Assembly: GCA_035578905.1 (NCBI GenBank) | Contig: JAQJVL010002674.1 | Span: 22,880 to 86,879 of the forward strand | DNA from: Stictocephala bisonia | Taxonomy: Eukaryota > Arthropoda > Insecta > Hemiptera > Membracidae | Reading direction: 5' to 3' | DNA: 64,000 bases | In this document: positions 10,836 to 22,800 of the stretch, in pieces | Numbering within the stretch: the first letter of the stretch is position 1 | How the letters are laid out: each line of letters opens with the position of its first letter | Notes under the pieces: generated by a model | Database searches by the model: none | The model's input: only the letters and a program-made list of their open reading frames with translations | What the model was told of the DNA's origin: nothing | Made by a program: the position numbers and the translations under genes

Positions 10836-11030
10836 ACAGTACAAGTAAACTTCACACAACACAAATATATTACAATATAAGCACAAAATGCACAAAAGAG
10901 GGATTCTTTTGTGAATCCCTCTGGTCTGAGGAAGGTGAGCGTGGTTCACCGAAATCGATCACCATAATATTTGTGCATTTCGTGCTTGTATTATAACAAA
11001 TGTGTGTTGTGTGACGTTTACTTGTACTGT
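10836..11030. mobile_element. nested inverted-repeat element with hairpin-rich, hammerhead-like core
   Basis: About 60-bp arms (10836-10896 and 10970-11030) are imperfect inverted copies, e.g. AGTACAAGTAAAC / GTTTACTTGTACT. Between them lies a perfect 10-bp hairpin AGAGGGATTC / GAATCCCTCT (10897-10906, 10913-10922). Then come CTGAGGA at 10926-10932, a hairpin GGTGA/TCACC (10934-10938, 10946-10950) and GAAA at 10951-10954. CTGANGA, stem, GAAA is the order of the conserved hammerhead ribozyme core (known), but one extra A precedes the stem and no cleavage triplet could be placed. Compared with the other R2 copies, the element sits inside R2. Confidence 0.6.
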
Positions 11031-11170
11031 TTAAAAGTTACTCTAAAAATCCATTTTAGGTCCCCTAAACCCAAAAAGTGGGTTTTTTCGAATTGTGTCT
11101 GTCCGTATGTGAGTCTGTGTGTATGTGCAGTTTGCTGGAGACCAAACGGATAGATCTTTTTTTTAATTTT

Positions 11171-11382
<212 letters not shown>

Positions 11383-11700
11383 TTAGCCAATATCTCTCTA
11401 GAAAATATTTTGACTTTTTTGAAATTTTGGTTCTTTTTTTATTTTTATGGGCAGAAAACATAAAAATAGAATTTTATCATAAATGGCTCCATCGACTTTG
11501 ATAAAATTTTCAGGAAATATGTCAATTACAATTTAAAATATTTTAATAAAACTCGCATATCTCTAAATTGACTAATTGTCGAGTTTTGGAAAAAAAACCT
11601 ATTTGGAAATCAAACTGGTAAATGTTCAAAGTTTTGATTTTTTATTGTTTAATAGGGGGGAAATTTGTGCCAATTCTTTGGAACCATTTATATCTAATTG

Positions 11701-13283
11701 GTCCATCAAAACTTCTGTTACATAAATTGTCTTGAAACTTTGTTTTATTGAAAATGTTGTATAATTTCGTTTGAATTTTAAAAATTTGCGCTTGTGTATT
11801 ATTATCAAAATATCTTTAAAAATAAATCGAATCATCTTAGCTAATTAATTTAGTTTTTTAATATTTCTTAACTGTCAGGAGTATTTTTAGCAGGGTTCGG
11901 GTGTTTGATCGCCAAAAAGGTGAGTTGCTAAACCGTTTAAACAAGCCCTTAAATGTCTGGCTTCAGTAGGAACCGCCTATCTTAATTAGCGATATTTTTA
12001 TGTTGTCAATGTGCCCAAATGTTTAAAAATTAATTTTTTATTTAGCATTTTATAAAACTGTATTAATTACAAACCAATAAGAGACAAACACAAATTTAAT
12101 GCAGTGCGCTATGCTCATAGATAATCTTGTTAGATTTCTGAAGTTCTGTCTTCCTCAGACCCAATAATCATAGGCAAAGTATATTATGAAAATTAATCAC
12201 GGTTATTTACAATATCACGTTTTAACATTTTATTATATCGAAAATGCAACAATTCACGGTAATAAAATGTATTACTGCACTGATTGTTATGCGTCAGATG
12301 GTTTCTGAAATATAAAAGAAACCTACAAGGCACCAGCGAAGAGTAAAACGCCCGTCAAGCGTTGAACGCAATGTAAAATGTTTACTGTGTTGATACTGCA
12401 GCTCCTCGTAACAGGCGCTATAATAGCATACTACAATTAATTATCAAGCAACAACGTTAATAAAAAAGTGAATTGAAGAATACAGGCATAATTTTTAAAA
12501 ATTGTTACATATTAGTCACAATTAATAATTAATCTTTTTTCTACTAAGTTTATCCTTACTATGATTTAGTCGACATTACCAATTAAAGTGTTATTTTACT
12601 TTATCAATTTCAACTGAAAATATTTTTAAAAATGTCATGATGTTAAGATCATACGTTTTCAAATATCAGTAGTATTAAAAAAAGCCAATTTGGTGTTTTA
12701 GTTCTGCGTGAGCAAATAAAAACAAAGAATGTTCTCTTTTTCTAAGAGGAAATAAAATATTTTCTTTATTTTCAAGAAAATTATAAATTAAATATTTATT
12801 ACTATTTACCCAAAGTTTATGCAAAACGTCTTACTGTGCTTCTGATGAAACTGTAAGGCTAATTTCAACAAATCAATAAATTTATATTTAAAAATCTTTT
12901 TTAGTATTATCATTATTGCTCAGAATTTAAAATGAAACGTTTTCACAACTTATGAGATGAAGTAAAATATACCTTATATCAAAAGAAATTCGGTATTCCA
13001 CAGATCAGTTTTTATGGTTTGTGCTAGCTTGAAGGCAATAATGGAAATTAAATATACAAAGATTACTGAAGTCAAATAAATAAATGACAAAAACTATTGT
13101 TGGTAATTAGGAGGAAGGAGTTTTTAATCAAAAGACTTTTGTTTCGGGTGACTTTTAAAAAATTTTATAATTTATTTGGGGGAAATGTTTTAGTCCAACT
13201 TTATAATTTCTTCAAGAGTATTGAAGAACAGGTATAGACCTGTTCAAGGTCTTTTTACCCAAACTACAGTGTTCGATAACCGC
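11701..13283. other. intergenic, AT-rich, no feature supported
   Basis: No splice-bounded coding island or repeat shared with the window was recognised. A slightly GC-richer patch near 12330-12420 has no coding signature. Confidence 0.35.
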
Positions 13284-15835
13284 ATTCTTGTACCCATATA
13301 CTATGGATAACCACAGCATATTGCCCAGATACTATGGATAACCACAGCATATAGCCCAAATACTATGGATAACCACAGCATATAGCCCAAATTCTATGAG
13401 TAACCACATCCTTTTGCCCACATACTATAGATAACCACAGCATATAGCCCACATACTATGGATAACCACAGCATATAGCCCACATACTATGGATAACCAC
13501 AGCATATAGCCCACATACTATAGATAACCACAGCATATTGCCCAGATACTATGGATAACCACAGCATATAGCCCAAATACTATGGATAACCACAGCATAT
13601 AGCCCAAATTCTATGAGTAACCACATCCTTTTGCCCACATACTATAGATAACCACAGCATATAGCCCACATACTATGGATAACCACAGCATATAGCCCAC
13701 ATACTATGGATAACCACAGCATATAGCCCACATACTATAGATAACCACAGCATATAGCCCACATACTATGGATAACCACAGCATATACCCCACATACTAT
13801 GGATAACCACAGCATATAGCCCACATACTATGGATAACCACAGCATATAGCCCACATACTATAGATAACCACAGCACATTGCCCAAATACTATGAGTAAC
13901 CACATCCTTTTGCCCACATACTATAGATAACCACAGTATATACCCCACATACTATGGATAACCACAGCATATAGCACACATACTATGGATAACCACAGCA
14001 TATAGCCCACATACTATAGATAACCACAGCACATTGCCCAAATACTATGAGTAACCACATCCTTTTGCCCACATACTATAGATAACCACAGCATATAGCC
14101 CACATACTATGGATAACCACAGCATATAGCCCACATACTATGGATAACCACATCCTTTTGCCCACATACTATAGATAACCACAGCATATAGCCCACATAC
14201 TATGGATAACCACAGCATATACCCCACATACTATTGATAACCACAGCATATTGCCCAGATACTATGGATAACCACAGCATATAGCCCAAATACTATGGAT
14301 AACCACAGCACATTGCAAATACTATGAGTAACCACATCCTTTTGCCCACATACTATAGATAACCACAGTATATACCCCACATACTATGGATAACCACAGC
14401 ATATAGCACACATACTATGGATAACCACAGCATATAGCCCACATACTATGGATAACCACAGCACATTGCCCAAATACTATGAGTAACCACATCCTTTTGC
14501 CCACATACTATAGATAACCACAGCATATAGCCCACATACTATGGATAACCACAGAATATAGCCCACATACTATGGATAACCACAGCACATTGCCCAAATA
14601 CTATGAGTAACCACATCCTTTTGCCCACATACTATAGATAACCACAGCATATAGCCCACATACTATGGATAACCACAGCATATAGCCCACATACTATGGA
14701 TAACCACAGCATATAGCCCACATACTATGGATAACCACAGCATATAGCCCAAATACTATGAGTAACCACATCCTTTTGCCCACATACTATAGATAACCAC
14801 AGCATATAGCCCACATACTATGGATAACCACAGCATATAGCCCACATACTATGGATAACCACAGCATATAGCCCACATACTATAGATAACCACAGCACAT
14901 TGCCCAAATACTATGAGTAACCACATCCTTTTGCTCACATAATATGAGTAACCACAAGCTTTAGCCCACATAATATGAGTAACCACAAGCTTTTGCCCAC
15001 ATACTACGAGTAATACATCCTTTTGCCCACATACTATGAGTAACCACATCCTTTTGCCCACATACTACGAGTAAATACATCCTTTTGCCCACATACTATG
15101 AGTAACCACAAGCTTTTTCCCGCATACTACGAGTAAATACATCCTTTTCCCCACATACTATGAGTAACCACATCCTTTTGCTCATATACTACGAGTAACC
15201 ACATCATTTTCCCCACATACTATAGATAGCATATAGCCCACATACTATGGATAACCATAGCACATTGCCCAAATACTATGAGTAACCACATCCTTTTGCC
15301 CACATACTTTGAGTAATTACATCCTTTTGCCCTTATACTAAGGGTTACAGCATAACTTTACCCACATACTATGGGTAACCTCATTCTTTTGCCCACATAC
15401 TACGAGTAAATAGATCCTTTTGCCTACATACTATGAGTAACCACAACCTTTTGCCCACATACTACGAGTAAATAGATCCTTTTGCCCACATGCTATGAGC
15501 AACCACATCCTTTTGCCCACATACTATTGGTAACCATATCCTTTTGCCCTCATACTAAGGGTTACCGCATAATGTTGCCCACATACTGTGGGTAACCTAA
15601 TTCTTTTGCCCTCCCATATTATGGTAACCTGATCCTAATGCTCACATAATATAAGTAGGTAACCGCATAATATTGCCTAAATACTATTGCTAGCCACATA
15701 ATATTGCAAACATACTGAGGGTAATACATATATTTCCCCACATAGTATGGGTAACCACATACTTTTTCCCACATATTAAGGGTAACCACATAATCCGCTC
15801 ACTTTCTATGCGTAAACACACACTTTTGCCAACAT
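13284..15835 (+). repeat. 31-bp minisatellite array (about 80 units)
   Basis: Tandem units of CCCACATACTATGGATAACC plus ACAGCATATAG, in strict 31-bp register to about 14.9 kb. A second unit type (CTATGAGTAACCACATCCTTTTG) is interspersed at spacings that are multiples of 31 (217, 279, 155 and 93 bp). A 7-unit block at about 13316-13532 is repeated at 13533-13749. From about 14.9 kb to 15.83 kb the units become progressively diverged, with ACGAGTAA and AAGGGTTACC variants and length changes. Left edge abrupt, right edge gradual. Confidence 0.95.
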
Positions 15836-16021
15836 AATATGAAATATCTCTATTCAGACTGTCTTCCAATCTTCCAATAGTTATTTTACCTACTAATAAA
15901 ATTATTTATCCTCTAATTTTAGCTATAGATTTTATTACTTTACTTATTTATCAGCAGACGTTTTTCCAAACATAATTCTCTTATTCTTTGCTTTGTGTTT
16001 AAGCATGGTGTTTTGTTACAG

Positions 16022-16083
16022 GCAGGATGCAAACGAAGAATGTGAATGTAACGCCACTCAACAACTGTATCCAGGAAGTGCCT
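16022..16083 (+). CDS. candidate internal exon, unknown product
   Basis: A 62-bp segment is framed by a strong acceptor (GGTGTTTTGTTACAG ending at 16021) and a consensus donor (CCT|GTAAGT at 16084). Two of three forward frames are open; one reads RMQTKNVNVTPLNNCIQEVP, the other contains NEECECNATQQLYPGS. Base composition is richer than the flanks. The family is not recognised and neither frame can be chosen from the sequence alone. The next exons are not evident, so it may belong to a gene with long introns or be a chance splice pair. It lies just beyond the 31-bp minisatellite, which would then be intronic. Confidence 0.35.
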
Positions 16084-16361
16084 GTAAGTCATCTACATTC
16101 CTCTCTTACGTAATGGTCTTCTACGTCCTATGACATTATGTTATTAATTTTTACATTTACTTAACATTTATCACGCTTAAATGAGAATAATGTTAGAAGA
16201 ATTCTCCTTCAAAATTACCCTATTTTCATATCCTGAGATTTTAGAAAGTTAAATGTAAGTAACTTTTTTACATGAGGTCCTTTCATGTTTAAAGAAGGGT
16301 TTTCACGAAGATGAGTGATTGGTTTTTGATTGTAAACTCCAGATAGTTCTTTTTATTTACA
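16084..16361. other. non-coding sequence after the candidate exon
   Basis: AT-rich; nothing supported apart from possible intronic status. Confidence 0.3.
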
Positions 16362-17018
16362 CTGGGTGTTCTTAAAAACCCCTTCAAAACTTCGGGATAC
16401 GATTACTTACATGAAAACTAAGAAAAAAGTTCTGTAAACAAGTATCCTAAAACACTTAGTTTTGTCTGTATGTCTGTTTTTTTCTTTTTTTCATCTATCA
16501 TATCTTAACATCTGTACAAGATATTATCTTCAAACCCGATAAATGTATGGCGAATAAAAATACCCAATTTAATATAGAGTTTTCAACGCTTCTAATATCT
16601 TAGTAAGTGTAAATTTGTTTAAAAAACTACAAGATTTTGGTTGTAAAAACTACAAAGTCTGTCAAATTTCATTTCTTAAAATATGGTTCAAAGAGTGTTT
16701 TGATAATATCATAAATAAACGATAAATTGAAATTTTTAAGAACTTAACCTTTTAAAACTAAAAATAGCCACCATTTTAAAATTTTACAGATTAAGAACTT
16801 CGTACTCTATATTTAATTAGGTCTTATTATTCCTCATACATGTACCGGGTTTAAAGATAATATCTTGAGGGGTTATTAAGATACGATAAATTATGTAAAA
16901 ACATATTTATATAAGCGGAAAACTAAGTGTTTTTGGACATATATTTACAAGAACTTTTTTCTCTGTTTTCATGTAATCATAGCCCGAAGTTCTTGAGGAG
17001 GTTTTAGTGAACACCCTG
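16362..17018. mobile_element. long palindromic MITE (arms of about 200 bp or more)
   Basis: The ends are CTGGGTGTTC on the left and CAGGGTGTTC (reverse complement) on the right, with TA after the right end. Inverted pairs run deep into the element: CACTTAGTTTT / AAAACTAAGTG, AAAAAAGTTCT / AGAACTTTTTT, AAGATATTATCTT / AAGATAATATCTT and ATTTAATATAGAG / CTCTATATTTAAT. The middle is unpaired AT-rich DNA. No coding capacity. The CAGGGTG ends are shared with 2513-2890 and 9416-9894. Confidence 0.75.
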
Positions 17019-18059
17019 TATAGTTATTACGAAGCAATGTATAGATTATTAATTGCTATTTTTAGTAAATATTTTATTCAATTATTTACTTTTTATTAAT
17101 ACTATTGTATTTATATATTTTCTATTATAGCGCATGGTTTATTATGTCAATTACTTTCAGTTTGTGGTTAGCTACAAGAAAAGCTCAACAGCCCTAACGT
17201 CTCAATTTCTATTGATAAATAAAGACATTTTTCATTTGCCCTTTTCCATGTATTCGTGTAATAAAAAGTAACTCATAGATAATTACAGCTGTTTTATGAG
17301 TTAGTCAATATAGTTACTCATTATTACTCCAGACGTTCATCATCTTAAATGAGCGTATATAATATTTACTTGCTATAATTGTTCCGAACAGAAAGTGACC
17401 TGCGTGTTATATTTAGCACATATAGGAGTTCAGCAGTGGAGGGGATCGAGCATATACAGACTTAAAATTTCTATTTTTCAGTTGAATCTACAGTTTCTTC
17501 TGTATTCATATATATATATTTAGCTATACAATACATTAAATTATTAGATTATGTTGAGTTCATTAATTTTGTCAGTCAGATTAAATATTATTTAAAATGT
17601 AAAAAGAAAAACTCCAATCATACCTAACACCATTGACTTTAGAAAAAACTGTCCAAGACAATGAATTTGCTTTAGATGTGCGTCTGTGTGTGTTGCTATC
17701 TAACGGTGAGTAGTTTCAAATGAGCGCTCGGACAAAAATGATTTTCGTGCAATAAGCTCATTTATCAGTTACTGTACTGTGAAGAGAGACAGAGAGAGTG
17801 GTGGAGACCGTTGGCGCTACCTGTGAAGATAGTACAAGAACTAATCTCATAGAACAGGCAAACTGTCTTCACAGGACCCACATAAGCGGACTGTCCTCGT
17901 GTTTATATGGTCAACTATATCACTGAGATTAAATTATTTAAACGGTTACATTGACTGAAGATATTATATTCAATCATACAATTAGTGCGATATCGCTTCT
18001 TGCGGTACCAGTAGTTTTGATTTTAATAAAATGTGGTATATGTGTGTATATATCACCCT
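17019..18059. other. intergenic, no feature supported
   Basis: AT-rich, with one GC-richer patch at about 17770-17900 that shows no coding frame. Confidence 0.3.
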
Positions 18060-18345
18060 AGAAATGGTTCCTAAATTTACCAAGCACCCACTCCAAGTAA
18101 TGAAGGGTGTTCATCCAGGCACCCAGCTGAGCACTTCAATGAATTCAGTTATAGAATTTACCGAAACTGTTACTAGGAGAAGTAAAGAGCTTACATCACT
18201 AACACACATAAAACGTGTTACCCTCTCCTCTCACTCTCTCTTACTGTCCCCTGTCCCCGCCTGATCACCCCGCAAATTGTACAAAAGTACATAACTCTCT
18301 CATTTATATTAAACTATAGCCATGAAGTTTTTTTTAAATTTATTA
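18060..18345 (+). repeat. dispersed repeat R3, copy 1
   Basis: It shares with 26152-26345 the blocks GTGTTCATCC, CCCAG-TGAGC, CACTAACACACATA, CCCGCC, CAAATTGTACAAA-like, AGTACATAACTC, TCTCATTTATA and CAATGAAGT-like. The open frame across it (77 codons) is not conserved in the second copy. Confidence 0.65.
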
Positions 18346-20499
18346 TTATTTTTTTTATTGTCTTTTTTATCACATCAATTAATTCTACTTTATACAGCCT
18401 AAAGTCATATGATTCTGACTACGTTTGAGCTGTTGTCTATCTAAACGACTTCTGTCCTATTATTCTTGGACAGCGTTAAAGTCTCCAAGTAAAAGTACAG
18501 TATAATCCTACTCAGTCATTGTAGACACACCTGTTTAGATTAATTTTTTTAATTGGAAACCTTTGTAAGTAAGATTTGTTTTTCGTCGTTTGGTATAATG
18601 TACGGAACCATCACTTTTGAGTTTCCTTTTTCTACTCAACATTTATTTAAAGTGGTGGCTCTTCGTAAAAAAGACTTTTTATTTACTATATAGTCATTGT
18701 TGTGTTGATTTTTTTTTTTTTTTAATTTTATACTCCGTTCGAGAAATTACTTGTATCGCCTACAGTGGTAAATATTGAATTGTGATGTAACCTAGAAATT
18801 CGACAAGACAAAAATCGTAGTTCTAAGATAAGTGTATGGTTCCCCAGGGATGTGTTTTTGCAGAATAGTTTTTTCTTCTTCTTTTTGTTTAAATTTAAAT
18901 GTAAAATATTAGTAGTTAAAAAGTCTTTCTTACATTTTAAACTTTTCCAGTATATTAATTAGTATATTATAAAGTTGTTTTTTTTTTTTTATAAAATACT
19001 CACACAACACCAATATTATGCTTCTGGTGGACAGTGTATGGATTGGAGGGTAGTATGACAGAACAAAACGACTTGCTCGAAAGGAAGATATTTGGCGGAA
19101 TGACAGCAGGACCTGCCTGAGGGCAGAACACCCCTGATGATAATGATGATAATAAGTCGTCCAGGTTGAGCTACAGTAATTCCTCTGATAGTTCTATGTT
19201 ACATTTTTTACTAAAGTTCCATAATTTTTTATATGTAATAATTTTAAGAATCTTTACTTTATCATTGCAAGTGTGTAGTGTTTTTATAATTTTGCTGTTA
19301 TTGTCTACATTGTATTGCTAAAGTATAAATTGGTTTGCGAACTACCATAAACCTGTATTTGGTATGTAAATATATAAATGATTCTTTTTAGATTTTCTCT
19401 GTGGTCAAATTGGTCGTAGGCATTGCACTTGAGGACATTAAATGTTGCCGTGTATTTCAATACACTAATATTTGGCGAATATTGAAACAATGATTACTTA
19501 ATACGTGGTTATTGCTAAATATTGAATGTCGGTGGAGTACATTCAATTATGTGTACCAGAATTTGAAGGATGTTTACTAAGAAACTAAGAGACCTATGAC
19601 AAATCTAGTCACACCATTCTTTTCCTCGTTCAAATTTACGTTAAGACATAGGCATTTTAAAACTATTATTGTTGTTTTAAGAATTAATAATTTGTGTCTT
19701 TTTGGAAAAAAAAAGTAATTGACTTTGTACTAGTTTTCACTGTGCATCAACTTGAAATGTGCTTCTCAAAAACCCGTTATTGTATTGCTTTCGTATTTTG
19801 TTACGTGATACGCAAGAAGTTTTTCCATACTTTTTATCAATTTCAACATTTTAACATTTTAAGAAAGGAAGTTCTTATCGATTTTCTGAAATAAATTTGT
19901 CTTGGCGTCTAATGATAGTAATGTTAATTGCTTGGCCACATTATAATCCTTTAATATTAATATTAAAAATGCGTTACTTTTATTTTTGTAAGTAAATAAA
20001 GTGATTTTAAATTGATTTGTATTGAAATGGCTTAAAATGCATAAACCTTAACCTTAAAATATTAAAGGAGGATACAAATGTTATTATTGAATTTTTCGTA
20101 GATCTTAGTTTCTTAGTAAACAACCTTCAAACTAAAATACACATAATTTCTAGGCCGACGTAATCGCAGTTCCCCATTTTGAACGCGTCAAGGCACGTAG
20201 TTAGATTTGTTTTATTGCTAACGTTTACACTCGTATATAGCCTGACAAAACAAAGTAATTTTAGTAGGCCTATAATATTACAATAATTTGTTAATTTATT
20301 TTCCACAATTACACGTTTTGATTTCTTATTCATTTTCGTGGTTTAAAAAAATCATGATGTCTGCAGTTATATATATAACAAAAAGATAAAAAATATAATT
20401 TTGGAGTGAATCTTGATATTGGTATAAATCGGCTTCACAGGAACAGGTCATCAGATAACAGTAATTTTATGATAATGACTAAAGAAATAGCGGTTCTTT
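18346..20499. other. intergenic, AT-rich
   Basis: No gene supported. Several T-runs (18709-18723, 18978-18991). Short open frames at 19305-19490, 19694-19894 and 20127-20333 have no domain or splice support. Confidence 0.35.
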
Positions 20500-20817
20500 T
20501 TAACGAAATGGTTCATTAAGATGGTGTCGGACCAATCGTGAGAGAATCACCTTCATTCTGTTTGTTTTCCCGGCCATTATGTCACTGCGTGAACGTGGCT
20601 TATCAACCTGGCTTCGGATTTTGGTTTCCCAATTCTGCATAACCATAATGCATTGCGACACCTGCATGCGGAATTGTAGCTTCAGTGTTTGCGTTTCCAC
20701 GGCCGAAATATGGGAACACTTGTATATTCCCACAGGATGTTGTAAGTACATGTACATGTGTTCCTCACAGTCCCTGAGTCCCTCCTCGTGAGCGGTACGG
20801 AACACAATCTCCGTCGT
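20500..20817 (-). CDS. candidate terminal coding exon, unknown protein C-terminus
   Basis: On the minus strand a strong acceptor (TTAATTTCTTCCAG, complement of 20818-20831) opens at 20817 into 105 codons ending in TAA at 20500-20502. The frame is well mixed in composition and clearly GC-richer than its AT-rich flanks. It contains EEGLRDCEEHMYMYLQHPVG, KLQFRMQVSQCIMVMQNWE and a basic end KTNRMKVILSRLVRHHLNEP. No ATG lies near the 5' end, so translation must enter by splicing. It looks like the last exon of a real gene, about 105 residues, mostly helical in character. I do not recognise the family. The upstream exon on this strand was not found. A possible AATAAA lies about 200 bp downstream. 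The alternative is a decayed transposon frame, less likely given the clean acceptor. Confidence 0.5.
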   Translation of the reverse strand, partial: TTEIVFRTAHEEGLRDCEEHMYMYLQHPVGIYKCSHISAVETQTLKLQFRMQVSQCIMVMQNWETKIRSQVDKPRSRSDIMAGKTNRMKVILSRLVRHHLNEPFR

Positions 20818-20831
20818 CTGGAAGAAATTAA

Positions 20832-21836
20832 TTTTAAAAAGGTAAAAATGTACAGTTTACAGTATTTTCAAGATCAAATTAAGTGTTCTAAACTCTATCT
20901 CTGTAATTTAAATATTTTATTACTTTTTATGAAAAACGTTTTCTATAAAAAGTGTTACAATTTCAATTCACACTTGTTTAGATTTGTACTAAGTTCATGA
21001 TTATTTAATGGTTTTTTTCTTTATCTATTTTGTTCATTTCAAATCTGCATTTTATATAAAATTGAATCTGTTTTGATAAATCAGTTTACAGTACGGGATA
21101 TTTATTTTGTTCGTGAATTCTGCTGAGAGTGTTTATTTTTTATTATTTGCAAAACAAATTACCCACTCGGAGTTTTTTTTAACCAAAAATGTGTTCATCC
21201 ATAGAGAAGGAAGAAACAGAAGTCGCGTCCAACAGTGCACTAAATGTGTATCCAGTTAATGTGTCGAGTAGTTATTTCTCCAGTTTACCATTCGTCCTTT
21301 TCAGTGCCTCCCTCATTCTCCTCAAATCCCCATAAAGTGGTAATTATCTCCTCAAATGTATAAATATGTACGTTAATTGTAATCTATGTATAACTGCTTC
21401 TGAGGCGTTTGCTGGGACCATGAGACAGTGACCTCTGTTTCTTTTTTCTTTGTGATTCTTCACGTTGAAAGATTATTAAGTTATAGGCTTTTGATACTGT
21501 CTTCTCAGTCGTATTGTTTAATTTTTAAACATTGAATTTAAACAACGATTTATTATGGTAATATACCAACATATATCTGACTATATTAACATTGTAATTT
21601 TGGTATTTTAAAAGGACTGCGTAATTATATTTCCAAGTTTTATACTGAAAAATAGCTATTCTTCCACACTCTTTCTTGGTTCAACTCTATCTCTTTTCAA
21701 CTAAATTTGATACGGATACAAACAAACATAGAAGAAATTTCAACCATCTAAACTACAGTGATCTCGGATTTCTTTGTAAATGGCAACAACGTTGGATACA
21801 ATGTGTACGATTGTTGATCAGCTGTTCTGTTGGTAG
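20832..21836. other. AT-rich stretch, possibly intronic
   Basis: If the minus-strand exon at 20500-20817 is real, this is its upstream intron. No exon signal was recognised within. Confidence 0.3.
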
Positions 21837-22235
21837 GTCGAGGCACAGACGGTGGCGCCGCCACTACCGCCGCGGACCCAGGCTCAAACTCCAGTCCGCC
21901 AAACGCCAGGAGAAGGTGAGTAGTGTGGTGAGTCAGTGACTCTATCTTAAGTTGTTTGTAAAACAGTGTCGTTTGTTTCCGTTCAGTGCAGTGTTGTTGT
22001 TTGTTTGATGGTGACTGTTGGCTGCAAAACTGGAGGATCCACGCCACCAAAAGCCAGGTACGGACCATTACGCTTGCGTTTTGCTGAAGTTGAGAGAGAC
22101 AACCAGTCGTTCTAGGATAGCAGGCGGGCGGTATTTACATTTTTTGTGCCCAGCCTCGTCTAGTCTGCTCCATGATTCATGAGCGCCTCAACGGCCCCCG
22201 TAAACTCGGCGCGTACATTGCACTCGGTGTCTGAG
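21837..22235 (+). promoter_or_regulatory. CpG-rich island with donor-like sites (candidate promoter/first exon)
   Basis: A GC- and CpG-rich block within AT-rich DNA. It has a consensus donor GAGAAG|GTGAGT at 21916, an initiator-like GTTCAGT at 21981, and a further donor-like CCAG|GTACGG at 22058. Together these suggest the 5' end of a plus-strand transcription unit, with first exon(s) and promoter. No TATA box is obvious. The reading is inference from composition and splice-like sites. Confidence 0.3.
22008..22115 (+). CDS. small ORF or first coding exon in the CpG-rich block (weak)
   Basis: ATG at 22008 opens a 35-codon frame (MVTVGCKTGGSTPPKA, then RYGPLRLRFAEVERDNQSF) ending in TAG. If the donor at 22058 is used, only the first 16 codons plus two bases are coding and the frame continues in an exon not identified. 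There is no homology that I recognise. It is supported only by the GC-rich context and the donor-like site. Confidence 0.2.
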   Translation: MVTVGCKTGGSTPPKARYGPLRLRFAEVERDNQSF

Positions 22236-22556
22236 AAATATGCACTCGGTATTTCTGCACCCTGGTATCTTGTCTCCAACTATTATCAGTTCAAGTGAGC
22301 CATATTCGTTTGTTTATTTATACAGTGTCACATTTTCTAATAGTGCTATTTTTAGAAACTTTTTTAGTCTTTTTTTACTTTCGGTGACTTTTTTAAGCTG
22401 GTTTTTTATCGTATCTTCTTTGCATTGAGCTTTATACAGTATTATAATCATACTATCTCCCTATAAGTAGCAATTCCTAGTGATTATGTTATACATTCTA
22501 TGCTGCATATGTGAAATATTAATTTTTGACCTTAAGAGTTAGATAAAATTTACTAG

Positions 22557-22800
22557 AGAGAGCCAGTGGCCGAGAGGTCTAAGGCGTCAGGACTTTGTAC
22601 CTGAGTTAGAGATAGCGCGGGTTCGACTCCTGGTCTTGACTGATAGTTTTTTCAGTAACATTCACCTTGTACTGTACTGGTTATCCCCCTTACTCCGTCT
22701 TATATGTTCACCACACAGATTAATAGTCCATGACTCTATGAGGATTGACAATCGTAAGGTTAAAAAGGAGCTCGGCCTCTCTTTAAAAAAACACAAAAAC
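22557..22800 (+). mobile_element. SINE with tRNA-Leu/Ser-like head
   Basis: TGGCCGAGAGGTCTAAGG (22566-22583) is the A-box region typical of class II tRNAs. A perfect anticodon stem TCAGG/CCTGA follows, and the B box GGGTTCGACTCC sits at 22619-22630. The 3' acceptor half CTTGAC has no 5' partner, so it is not a functional tRNA. An unrelated tail follows, ending in an A-rich stretch near 22785-22800. This family differs from the SINE at 39-307. Confidence 0.6.

Noticed and set aside
13284..15835. CRISPR-like array of short repeats
   Set aside because: Units are contiguous without unique spacers; a eukaryotic minisatellite.
22566..22640. Functional tRNA-Leu
   Set aside because: 5' acceptor strand does not pair with CTTGAC and the variable arm is poor.
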